Part shown: one piece after another, positions 1 through 9,331 of the stretch
Position numbering within the stretch: position 1 is the first letter of the stretch
Layout: each line of letters opens with the position of its first letter
Assembly: GCA_009809945.1 (NCBI GenBank)
Contig: WTPW01000940.1
Span: 130,617 to 194,616 of the forward strand
Length of the DNA: 64,000 nucleotides
Direction: 5' to 3'
Source: Gigaspora margarita
Lineage: Eukaryota; Glomeromycota; Glomeromycetes; Diversisporales; Gigasporaceae
Translations under genes and position numbers: made by a program
The notes under the pieces: generated by a model
The model's database searches: none
The model's input: the letters and a program-made list of their open reading frames with translations, nothing else
What the model was told of the DNA's origin: nothing

Positions 1-287
1 ATTTTGCTATTTTCACCATGGTTATACAAAATTTTTCTATAATTTAATACATGTATAGTATAATTTTAACTTGAAAACTAATAAGTAAACCTTCTTTGGC
101 TTCTAATTAAAAGTTGTAGAGCTCATTTTTTTTAATTCTAATAATAGTTAAATTATCAAAATTAGCCTAGTGAATCCCAATATACTTGGAATCAAAAAAG
201 AGAATATAAGGATACGCAAATTCACTGTTATATGATAAATTATTTTTCTTTACATATGTTTTGAAAAGATTTTTTATTATAGTACAA

Positions 288-2300
288 TATTTTTTTTTTT
301 TTGTGTTAAGGTGAGGTTATGCCTCTGGTCTTTATTGAATATATATTGATTATTACAACATCGCTTACAATCTTTTATATACTATCTACTTAAGTACCGA
401 GACTTGGACTAATTTAACTATGACCTAAACCTACCAGAACCTTCCATATTCCCAAGTATATGGCTGACCTGAATTTGTACGTCCCTTTTCCAACCAACAA
501 TTGGTATTCACATGTCCGCCACTTTACCCATACTACCTAGTATCATCACTTCCAATTTGGTGTCAGTTGCCAAATAGGCGCTTTATGCTTCCAAATTGGT
601 ATACCTGAGTCCCCTACTAGCGTACTTCTCAGGAGTTCATATCTCAAGCCATGCAGCTGCCTCTACCACATTGGGTAAGTATCTCAAGCCTGCATGCTGC
701 CACAACTAGCTGATTTTCCTGCATCTTCAGGGCCCTGGATTTAGCATTCTGAATTTGGTAATGTGCGAATGACTATACTTCCCGCTATAGTGATGAGTAA
801 CTAGGCATGTTTTGCAAATGCTTCCAAATTACAGATATACAGTCAGACCTCTCTATAATCACAAATTGGTCATGCCCTATTTTGGTGATTGTATAGAGGT
901 GTAACTATAAATAAAATACCCTGTTATGGTCACATGATCAAATGTCAATAAGTAATATATTTGCGCATATTTGAAAAACTATTAAAAAATTTAAAATGTT
1001 TGATAGTGAAAAACTTTTGATCTAGTAGCCTAATTCAGATAAAATGACAAGTGTTGACTCAATGAGACAATTCTAAATAGTCTGAAATCGTCCAAATTTA
1101 GCTACAAAATGCTAATATTATTAAGGATTTTTTATTTAGATGTTAAATTTAATCAATTCTTAAATATGTGAAGTGACACAATTCCTTAACGATCACAGGA
1201 GCCTGTGATTGGATTTTAGCAATCTTAGGCTCATTAGAATTGTCTCATCGAGACGGACATTTTGGTAGTTGTTTATCCAAATCGGACCACTGTATCAAAA
1301 GTTATTTGTTGTCAAACCTTTAAGAATTTTTAATAAAATATTTTAAATAAACATGAATATGAATATTGGCCAATTAGATGTTATAATCTATATTTAGTCA
1401 AAATTTGTGATTATAACGAGGGTTTTTTATTAATAAAATTGATAAAAAATCAAAATTTTTTTGTGATAGTGATTATAGGTGATTTGTGACTATAATGAGG
1501 TTTTTTACTATGTTTTAAGTCCGTCGCACAATATTGGGTGCTTATATAGAGGTGTGACTATATAGGGTGTGACTATAGAGAGGTCTGACTGTAGTTGGAT
1601 GGCATCATGAGGATCTGGCGAACCATGATGCACTCTGCATGCACTTATACCTGTCTATCATGTATTGGTGGTCCCGGCCTCCCTTAACGTCTGAGAACTT
1701 CCATATGGGTATGCCTAGAGCCTATTAGGTCTTGACACGTACACGCCTCTATGTTCTACTACTTACTGGCTAGTGAGTTCTGTATTGCCCTTATGAGGTT
1801 CACTCCAATCCCAATATCCACTACAATCTTCCTATCGGTCCTTCCTCGGTATCCCCAAACTTCCAAACCAGTTAGCCCTGAAGGGTCAGTCGGCCCAGCT
1901 TTAGGTGCCAAATAGACTCCCTCCTCTTGGTACATGCTGCTGAAACACATGTTCTTTTCCTCTGGTGCGACACCGGCAGCCAGGTTGGAGGACCCCTCCT
2001 CGAGGATTTTGTCGTTCGGTTCTCTGACTCCAGTTTTCGATATTCCAATTATAGTTAGCACTGTTAAAGATCTTTGCTACTTCTTCACTCAGGACTTCCA
2101 AACAGGTATCCACTTTCTGATTCTTGGATTTTATGTGCGCCCGCCAGCTCCTATTTAAGATGGTGTACCAAAGGACCTATGAGGAGAAATGGCTACCATA
2201 ATACAGGCCTATTTTCTAAACATCGCCAGTAGAATTTGAACCCTAGACCTGCCGCTTAGGGTGTGACAACTTACCAACTTCTCTAAGTCGCCACACCCCC
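288..2300 (-). mobile_element. tRNA-derived SINE (copy S1), interrupted by a MITE
   Basis: The element reads on the minus strand, with a tRNA-like head near 2215-2300 and a poly-A tail seen as poly-T at 291-302. Head signals on the minus strand are a box-A-like TGGCGACTTAGAGAAG and a box-B-like GGTTCAAATTC. It is bounded by a 10-bp direct repeat, TATAGTACAA, at 278-287 and 2301-2310. Removing the MITE at 840-1591 leaves about 1.26 kb, long for a SINE. Just before the poly-A tail the 3' end reads AATAAAGA, then ACCTCACCTTAA, matching the 3' end of LINE-2 at the window's right edge. The last part is shared with the copy at 48836. No protein is encoded; short ORFs inside it are incidental. Confidence 0.8.
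840..1591. mobile_element. pogo/Tc1-mariner-type MITE, TA target duplication
   Basis: The ends form an inverted repeat of about 26 bp, beginning CAGTCAGACCTCTCTATA on both sides and differing at one visible position. They are flanked by TA at 838-839 and 1592-1593. The length is 752 bp and no transposase is encoded. Subterminal sequence repeats the theme tgattgtatagaggtg in both orientations, as if transposase-binding words had multiplied. It lies inside SINE S1, so it arrived after that SINE. Termini starting CAGT with TA duplications are typical of pogo/Tigger elements. Confidence 0.85.
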
Positions 2301-3091
2301 TATAGTACAAAATTTTACTAAGTATATAATAAATTTCATTATAAGAAACTAGAATTTTTTTGAGCCAAAAAACAACTTTACTTTAGAGCCCAAAGTCAAT
2401 TGTAATAATTAATTTTTGCGCAAATTATAATTTTTTGTTTGATAGCTTTTTTCTAACTTTATATTGTTTTTCTTTATATGCATTTTGAAAGATTTTTTAT
2501 TGTGGTAAAAAATTTAACTAATAAAACAATAAAATATGTTTTAAGAAATTAGAATTTTTGAGCTAAAGAACAATTTACTTAAAAGCTCAAAGTTAATTAT
2601 AATAATAAAATTTTGTAAAAATTATGATTTTTAGTTTGACAGCTTATAGTACTTTGTGTAATAGTAAATTTGCTGATCCTTATGTTCTCTTTTTTGATCC
2701 CAAGTTTCTTGGGATCCACTAGGCTGATTTTGATAATTTATCTACTATTAGAATCGAAAAATTAGCTCTACAACTTTTAATTAGAAGCCAAAGAAGGCTT
2801 ACTTGTTAGTTTTTAGAGTTAAAGTTAGAGTTAGTATTAGTAAGATTAGAGTTAGAATTAAGTTTATTATTTTGAATTCTAAAAATAAAAAATCTTGTAT
2901 AACTATGATAGAAATAGCAAAATACTATGTGGAAATTAGAGATTGGAACTGCTTAAAATTTTTCTTAATCATTTAATCATTAAACTGTTTAACCATTTAA
3001 TTTGGCTAGCATTAAAATAATTCTGGCCCACAACTAACATAATTCTGCTCAGAATTATAAAGCAATTTTTAAATGGTTAAACAGTTCCAAT

Positions 3092-3738
3092 TAGGGCCTT
3101 AGTGGGTCAGGTTGGGTTAGGTTTGGGCCTGACCCAGGTCAGACCCACTTGGGACAAAACCTGACCCAGATCTGATCTGCCTTATATTAAACCTGATCTG
3201 GGTCTGGCCCAACCCAACCCAACTCAAGTTGAACCTGAGTCGATAATAGTTGTTACATAGTAAAGTCTAAATTTTACTATGTAAACTGATAATGCCTGTT
3301 TAAGTAAACTTGTTTGGGAAATCAAAATGCATATATGCTAAAATTTTATTCAAATTGGAGAAAATATTATTATTTGACTTTTAATTTTTGCATTTAATGA
3401 AAAAATTAGAATCTTTTTAAAAAATATGTTTGACAAACATAAAAATTAAAAGTCAAATATTAAAAAGTTCTCCAATTTGAATAAATTTTAGAATATATGC
3501 ATTTTGTTCTTCCAAACAAGTTTACTTAACAGATTTTATCGATTTACTAGTAATATTTTGACTTTACTAAATAGCGACTACTTGTGATCATTATATATAA
3601 TCTGACCTGGGTCTAACCTAACCTAGGATTTCTCTAACTAGGATCTGATCTGACCTGCATTTGATCTAACCTGACCTGACCTGAGTTGGATCAGACCTGT
3701 ATTGGGTTGGGTCAGACCCGGCCTAGCTAAAACCCCTA
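3092..3738. mobile_element. hAT-like palindromic MITE with GGGTCAGG-rich arms
   Basis: Termini are TAGGGCC and the inverse of TAGGGG, flanked by an 8-bp direct repeat with one mismatch (GTTCCAAT at 3084-3091, GTTTCAAT at 3739-3746). Eight-bp duplications with T/CAGGG ends are the hAT signature. Both arms (about 3100-3240 and 3600-3730) are low-complexity runs of short words such as GGGTCAGG, TGACCC and GATCTG in both orientations, much richer in GC than the surroundings. The centre is an AT-rich palindrome (3285-3540). No ORF. Its left flank carries the word ttaaacagttcc, which pairs with ggaactgcttaa at about 2945, so it may have entered a small palindromic element. Confidence 0.75.
3285..3540. 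repeat. AT-rich palindrome at the centre of the hAT-like MITE
   Basis: The arm starting TTAAGTAAACTTGTTTGG near 3300 is repeated inverted at about 3515-3535 (CCAAACAAGTTTACTTAA). Pairing continues through atgcatatatgc, caaattggag and gacttttaatttt words towards the centre near 3415. A related TAAGTAAACTTGTTC segment lies in the TA-flanked element at 46148-46455, so this may be a separate module carried by two DNA-transposon families. Confidence 0.65.
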
Positions 3739-3746
3739 GTTTCAAT

Positions 3747-5159
3747 CACTAGTCGAAAAAGTAATTCCCTAAATTTATATATTTTTATTTTAATTTTTAC
3801 TATTATTTATTACTCAGGGTAACTAATATAGCTTATAGCAAAGGCTTAAAGTCTGTCCTAATATTTATCTTATTCACTATTTTATTACTTAATATCAATG
3901 GTAAAATTTTGAATTTAAATTTATATTTCAAAAAGAATTATATCTTGAACCAATGGTTATAGTTAACCATTATAATAAATGATTAACCACTTAATTTTTT
4001 TTAAAAAGCCTTGCAGATATATTCACGTGATACAGGTTATGATTGACTATAAATAATTTTTTGAGTAACACAGTATTTTTTCTATTGTTATGAATTTCAA
4101 CACTTGTGACAACGATAGTGAGGTATTGGAATTTGGTATAAATAGCTTTGCTTAAAGCTTATACTAATTTTATACGATTAAAGACATGTATGTTGGCTTA
4201 TGGTCGTGAAGTGATTGGCTCCCTAAAAATACTGTATTGAAATTACTTTAGGTTAGTTGAAATGTTTGTTGAATTGGCTTAATATAATAGTCAATATAGT
4301 TAATGCTAATTCAACACTATTAAAGACCCATCATTCTTTTGATATATGTAATGAACAACCTGGTTTCTCTAAAGACACCGTTATTTTACCTAAAAGCATT
4401 AGAGTAACTGAACTTGGTTTAGAAGAGATAAGAGCATTATCAGAAGAACCTTATAAAACCTCTGCCTTGCAAGTTAGTTAGATGTTTTTTTTAATAATAT
4501 TACTATTGAAGTATTACAACATGAATACTAATTAAACTCTATTTAAGGCCCATTATTCCTTTAATGTAAATAGGCTAGCTACTTCTTTTAACAATAATTT
4601 ATATGAAAGTTATAGAGCAAATGACCTGGTCCAGAGCAAGAGAAAGCATTAGCAGAGACATTCTGCAATAACACTACCTTAACTTTTTTAAGCTATTATT
4701 ATTTGCTTATGAATAATATACTTGAAAGTACTGTTACCAGTTTGTCTAATTTCATAGAAGTGTGCTATCTTTGGTTAGTTAAATTATAAGGCAGTTGAAT
4801 TAAAAAATTTTTGATATGTCAAATAGCATCGAAGTATACCATTTGACACATTAGATTTTTTAAATTCGATACAATATAGATAATATTATTCAACTTAATA
4901 ATGTCTACAAATTCTTTTTTTTAGGAACATGATTTGGATAATTATCACCTGAATTAAATCTTTTGATTATAGACTTACCAACTATGACAACTTTTTCAGA
5001 AACCTATATTTGATAATCAACAAGATGGCTATGACTCACAACTTCAAATTGTATATTCAAAATTTTTTGAATTATCAGATTCTAGTAGCCAAAGTGAAAG
5101 TGATAGTATGAACTCTAACAATTAGCATAAATACATATTTTATATACATATTGATAATC
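3747..5159. other. AT-rich interval, no recognisable gene
   Basis: A 74-codon ORF at 4257-4481 (plus) resembles nothing I recognise. The words around it (a segment like taaagacccatcattc, then an acidic stretch like LGLEEIRALSEEPY) are loosely echoed at about 4535-4670, where PGPEQEKALAET can be read. This could be a decayed, partly duplicated coding repeat. Support is weak and no function is proposed. Confidence 0.3.
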
Positions 5160-5377
5160 GGTTTGAACTATTTGAACAGATTAGAAAAAAACTTGACCTA
5201 TATGCAATGGAATGTTGATTTGCAGTTAGAAAAGGGCGTACTTGTACACATGATGATGGGTCAGTATGGAATGCTACTTGGGTGTGTTATTTGCCTGGAC
5301 AATGGAAACTAAAAAAAATAGATCCTGTTGATCAATGTAATTGTGATGTAACAGTTATATTATTATATAAAGTAAAC
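5160..5377 (+). pseudogene. Possible FAR1-like DNA-binding domain fragment (MULE transposase relic)
   Basis: One plus-strand frame reads about 70 residues with a single internal stop. It gives FEQIRKKLDLYAMEC, then FAVRKGRTCTHDDGS, then WVCYLPGQWKLKK and DQCNCDVT. The order (a GFAVRKGR-like motif, an acidic/glycine turn, a VC pair, a later C-x-C) resembles the WRKY-GCM1-like zinc domain of FAR1-type proteins, which often derive from Mutator-like transposases. No DDE domain is visible next to it. It could equally be a fragment of another zinc-domain protein; the call rests on motif resemblance alone. Confidence 0.3.
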
Positions 5378-5409
5378 TAATAAAACTTTAATTATTACTA
5401 CTTGTTATT

Positions 5410-5650
5410 ATAATAATCATGAAGCCTAAAGGTTAGGGTTATGGTCAGTTTCATTGTGTTGAGTTTTGGGAGGGGTTTTAGAGTATATCAAGTTATTAGG
5501 AAAGAGAGTGAAGCGGAGGTGATAGCTGAAGTGAAGCGACTATAGAGTGAGTGAAGCGAGCCTTATAGGAGTTGCTAAGTGTTAGCAAAGCAACACAAAT
5601 TGTACTAACTAACTATAATAAAGTGGTATATAAATATGTTTAGCTGCACG
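5410..5650 (+). repeat. Interspersed repeat R (plus copy)
   Basis: A block containing gtgaagcggaggtgatag, three GTGAAGCG words and gttgctaagtgttagc is found again, inverted and diverged, at about 47755-47965. Both copies include a TTAGGGTTATG-like word upstream. The nature of the repeat is unknown; no ORF, terminal repeats or tRNA head were recognised. Confidence 0.55.
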
Positions 5651-5792
5651 TAGCTAATAAAAATAATTAAAAGCCTATAGTTAGTAAATAATACAAATAG
5701 TTACAATAGCTGCAGTTATAGTTTTTATACATATTATATAAATCTATATTGTATAATATTTATAGTGGTTATAAATAATTACTGGTTATAAA

Positions 5793-6826
5793 AGGGTATG
5801 GCGACTTAGTGAAGTTGGATGTTTGTTACCCCCCAAGCATTTGTGACTACAGGTACAGAGTTCGAATCCCACCAGAGACATTTTTCAAAAATTCATACCT
5901 GTGTTATGTTAATCTAGACTATATGCTGGATTAGTAGATCTGTAACCTGGGTTGTACCAAGGGCGTATTGGTATAACAACAATACCAATTTGGAAGCCCT
6001 GCATAGAGCAGGTAAAAATAACCCCCAGGGGCGCTGGAATGGGAAAACATGCTTGGCAAGCCCTGAGCAGAGAATAGTCAGCTTTTGACAGTATCACAAA
6101 ATAGAGTCAGAATGGGTAGGCTAGCTGGGAAAACTAGGACGTATAGAGGGTCAGAGGACCCTATCAACCGAGCCGCCAGAGTCGTACTGGAAAAAAAGGG
6201 ACACATGTTATAAAAGCATGAACCAAGGAAAGGGAGACCATAATAGTATTCTAAAGCCGAGCTGACTGATCCTTCCGGGCAATCAGATTGGGAGTTTTGG
6301 GAAGTACTAGGGAATATGCTCAGGAAGACAAAGGGATAGAGTACCGGGGTTGGTGAACTTTGCAAGGGCAGAAGTAGGTATTGGTAAGAGGACAGGGTTA
6401 CCTTGTCTTGCAAGTGTTTGGCATGAGCTATAGCGATAATTACCGAAGTGTAGGTGAATATCTGTGTTGGACAGGTACTACTCTACCAAGTTTTCTGCAT
6501 GGATACCTGCCTGGTTTATGGAGTCCTAAGGGCATGGAACCAGTATTTGGAACAATGTTCTAGCAATACAAGAGGGTTGACAGGAGGGACAAGGATCAGA
6601 GGGTTTAAATAGGCAATGCCAGTATGTGGGTTGCAGGTATGGCAGCTAGTGTAGAACCTTAGGGTAGCTACTTAAATAGGCAACCAAAAGTTGCAGGTGT
6701 GGCTAGTTGTACTCTCGTCATTGTAACAAATGTTGGTAGTCCCTCACGTGGAATTACCAATGGCCCTAAAATCTTGAATAAAATTTTCTGATCCCTAAGC
6801 GGACACTTTGAATATAAAAAAAAAAA
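5793..6826 (+). mobile_element. tRNA-derived SINE (copy S2), full length
   Basis: The head starts at GGTATGGCGACTTAGTG, with a box-A-like TGGCGACTTAGTGAAG and a perfect box B AGTTCGAATCC about 55 bp further on. The element ends in a run of about twelve A at 6815-6827. An 18-bp direct repeat with one mismatch (ATAATTACTGGTTATAAA) flanks it at 5775-5792 and 6827-6844. That fits target-primed retroposition. The body is about 1.03 kb, long for a SINE, and shares its last 200 bp (words such as AACCTTAGGGTAGCTACTTA and tgcaggtgtggctagttg) with the copy at 55777-56540. ORFs inside it in both strands are incidental. Confidence 0.85.
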
Positions 6827-7262
6827 ATAATCACTGGTTATAAATAACCAATAATTATTTATAACCATCTAGTTAAGGTTAACTAGTACTGCAGATTAAA
6901 AATGTTCTTCAAAAAAGCCTTATTTAAATTATCATATTAATGTTCTCAATTATTTTTTAATATTTATTATATTGAATTATAGTGACAATAATTTTTTAAT
7001 AAAATTTATAATTGTAATATTATAGTATACTGTATTATAAATACTATAATATATATTGACAAAATAGCTTATAAAAGTAATTAAATAGAGTATTATTGTC
7101 AAATAGTTGACTAAGGGTTCTCTAGCACCTCACTCAATGAATCAGAGGTAAATTTTTAATTAATGATATAAATTATCTTGTTTTTATCAAAATCTTGATA
7201 TTGATAAAGGTTACATAAAGTGGATATGTGTATTATAACACATGACACAATTTTAATATCTC

Positions 7263-7366
7263 TTGACCTGTCAATCAGAATTGTATGATTTTGGTACCAA
7301 TTGATTTGTTTTGCCAAGATGAATCAATTGGTACCAAAATTATATAATTCTGATTGATGTGTTACA
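7263..7366. repeat. Imperfect hairpin with GGTACC words in both arms
   Basis: The arm GATTTTGGTACCAATTGATT pairs with AATCAATTGGTACCAAAATT across a loop of about 15 bp. Outer words TCAATCAGAATT and AATTCTGATTGA continue the pairing. Total stem is about 44 bp. A similar diverged word order (ATCAAGACAAATTAAATGG, then CGATTCTGCTC) occurs near 32060-32100. Confidence 0.75.
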
Positions 7367-7721
7367 AAATATTGCCACTAAAGCAATAATTAGTATCCTT
7401 TTAAATAGAGTTTCATGAAGACCACATATATAGTTTATTAAAAATTTTTTTGGGAAGAACTATTTATTTTTTTAAAAGTTCAAATAATCTTAATAATTAT
7501 TTTGCCATTTAATATCATTTATCTGCAGCCTACAAAAATGTTCTTGCAAGATATCATCTCCAGTTTTTTATTTTATTTTAAAATTTTTTTCAAGTTTTGA
7601 TTCAAATTTTTAGAAACTAACAATGTAAATCACTAAGCAGGAATATATTGCATGATTCAAATTAAAGTTTAAGTATTTGCGCTATTTATAATGATCAGGT
7701 AGTGTAACAAATAAATCATGC

Positions 7722-7732
7722 TATATAAATAG
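7722..7732 (+). promoter_or_regulatory. TATA-box-like site upstream of transposase start
   Basis: TATATAAATAG lies about 125 bp before the ATG at 7857. In such AT-rich DNA the word is common, so position is the only support. Confidence 0.25.
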
Positions 7733-8296
7733 GTGAATTCTCATACTGCTAACTCATATTGAGCTATAGTTAACTTTTTACACATGACGAAAAGTATCCT
7801 TTTTTTAAATTTTAGTTTTGCAATAAAGAAAAATAACAAATTAAAAACAGTTTATTATGTCATTTGAAAAAGACAACCCCAAAAATGATGCTATTGAGAA
7901 AGCCCTTAAGGCTATAAAAGATTCCTCTGATAATTCCAACCCTCCAAGTATGAAAAGTGTCACATGAGACTTTGATATTTCGGAATCAACTCTGAGATGT
8001 ATAATTAAAAATGGTAGTCCTCTTAAACATCCAGGTTCTAATAAAGTTTTAACTACTATATTACTGTGAAATAATGATCATAGGCAGTATTTTAAAAATT
8101 ACATTCCCTAAAAATAGCATACTAGGTTTCAAAATAATGCCCATACACGTCCCGAAATAGTGCGCATCATATATAGAATACTATCTAATTGAATAAAAGT
8201 GTTCAACTAATGCTTTATATTTATTCTTTTTAGCTTTAATTGCTTCAAAAATAACTATTATTAAATGTTTAATTATTGCTACCCTTATCCTAGCAG

Positions 8297-8684
8297 CCCT
8301 GTAAGAAAAGTAGCACATGTGATATCCATGCTATTATGGGTATACGCATGAATTTTGGACCACAAATGGACCAGATTTTGCAGCAGTTTACTAAGCCAAA
8401 ATACACGTATTTTGGCACATTCACTAAAATAACAGAAAGGCACAGGATAGTGCATCGTGTTTGACAGGTGAGGTACGGGATGGTTTCTTTTCACCGTGCC
8501 ATTTTTGGCACGTTCACCTGTAATTTTTGAACAGTAAATGGACTGGATTTTGCAGCAGTTTACTAATCCAAAATTCACAGTTTGTGGACCATGATTTGCA
8601 CATGAAATTTTTTGTGGAGGCATGTAATGGTTGTTTTTCCTGTGCCATTTTGGACTGTACCACATGCTACTTTTTCTTACAGGG
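8297..8684. mobile_element. MITE N1 with CCCTGTAAGAAA termini
   Basis: Inverted ends CCCTGTAAGAAAAGTAGCA and its near-exact inverse finishing CTTTTTCTTACAGGG enclose 388 bp. Two internal direct copies of a segment reading gattttgcagcagtttacta lie about 175 bp apart. The same segment, diverged, occurs in N2. No clear target duplication was found. ORFs across it on both strands are incidental. Confidence 0.7.
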
Positions 8685-8842
8685 CAGGATAATAAATTGT
8701 TATGGCTATTCTTTTTGATTTTAATACTAGAATATAACTTTGATAATAAATAAATGTTTTATGCACATACTTTTTAAAGTTAGAACTATAATGGCCTTAG
8801 AGTTCTGTGTAATGCCAAAGAACAAAAAAAATAGAGTCAAAA

Positions 8843-9331
8843 CCCTGTAAGAAAATTGTACCAGATAGGCATGGATATCCATGTTAATGCACATGAGCTT
8901 GTAGCACAGGTTGAGGACTGGATTTGTAAGTGCTTTAGATCATTTTTCTGTGCCTTTCAGACTGTAATTGGATGGGTTTTGTAGCACTTTACTAATTTAA
9001 AATCTATGGATTTTGGCACAGATTTTAAGAACATTTTAGGCTATTTGCATGTGTATTTTGAACTGTATTGGACTGAGTTTTGTGCCACTTTACATGCTAT
9101 TCAAAATATGTGCTATTACATAAAACAGTTCTATACATATCATTTCGAATACATGCCAACACTACACATGTGCTAATACATGTCATTCCTGGTATAAACA
9201 ATGTGCATATGCGTGTTACTACAAGACGTGCTATTACATATATCGTGCTTGAGCATGCTACCATGGATGTGCTATTCTGAACATTTCTGATGCCAATGCG
9301 TGCCACATCCCGGTCCACATTTCTTACTGGG
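8843..9331. mobile_element. MITE N2, same family as N1
   Basis: Begins CCCTGTAAGAAAATTGTACC and ends with the inverse CACATTTCTTACTGGG. It shares with N1 the internal phrase ggrttttgyagcasttta. The right half repeats words like gtgctattacat and tacatgtcatt several times. Superfamily not determined. Confidence 0.6.

Larger units (their letters stand above)
1..2925. mobile_element. Long-terminal-inverted-repeat element, left end at or beyond window edge
   Basis: Bases 1-230 reappear inverted at about 2660-2925. Shared words include the attttgctattt end, the segment on AGAAGCCAAAGAAGG, and the stretch around CAAAATTAGCCTAGTGAATC. The interior has two direct copies of a roughly 105-bp segment (about 2342-2450 and 2543-2645, starting AAGAAACTAGAA and AAGAAATTAGAA), about 200 bp apart. 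No transposase is visible, so it looks non-autonomous. A SINE (288-2300) sits inside it. The true left end and any target duplication are outside the window or not recognisable. The superfamily cannot be assigned. Confidence 0.6.
6845..7856. other. AT-rich interval upstream of the pogo transposase, no gene
   Basis: No coding region is recognised. It contains the hairpin at 7263-7366 and a TATA-like site near 7722. It may include the left untranslated part and terminal repeat of the pogo element, but I could not pair a convincing TIR with the right side. Confidence 0.4.

Noticed and set aside
1934-2158. 74-codon ORF on plus and overlapping minus ORFs near 1759-2113
   Set aside because: They lie in the body of SINE S1 in several frames at once. 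No motif or conservation with the other SINE copies.
5420-5440. Internal telomere from TTAGGGTTATG-like words
   Set aside because: Only one or two imperfect units at each site; too short to call telomeric DNA. Kept only as a note for the longer pair at 30905 and 39085.
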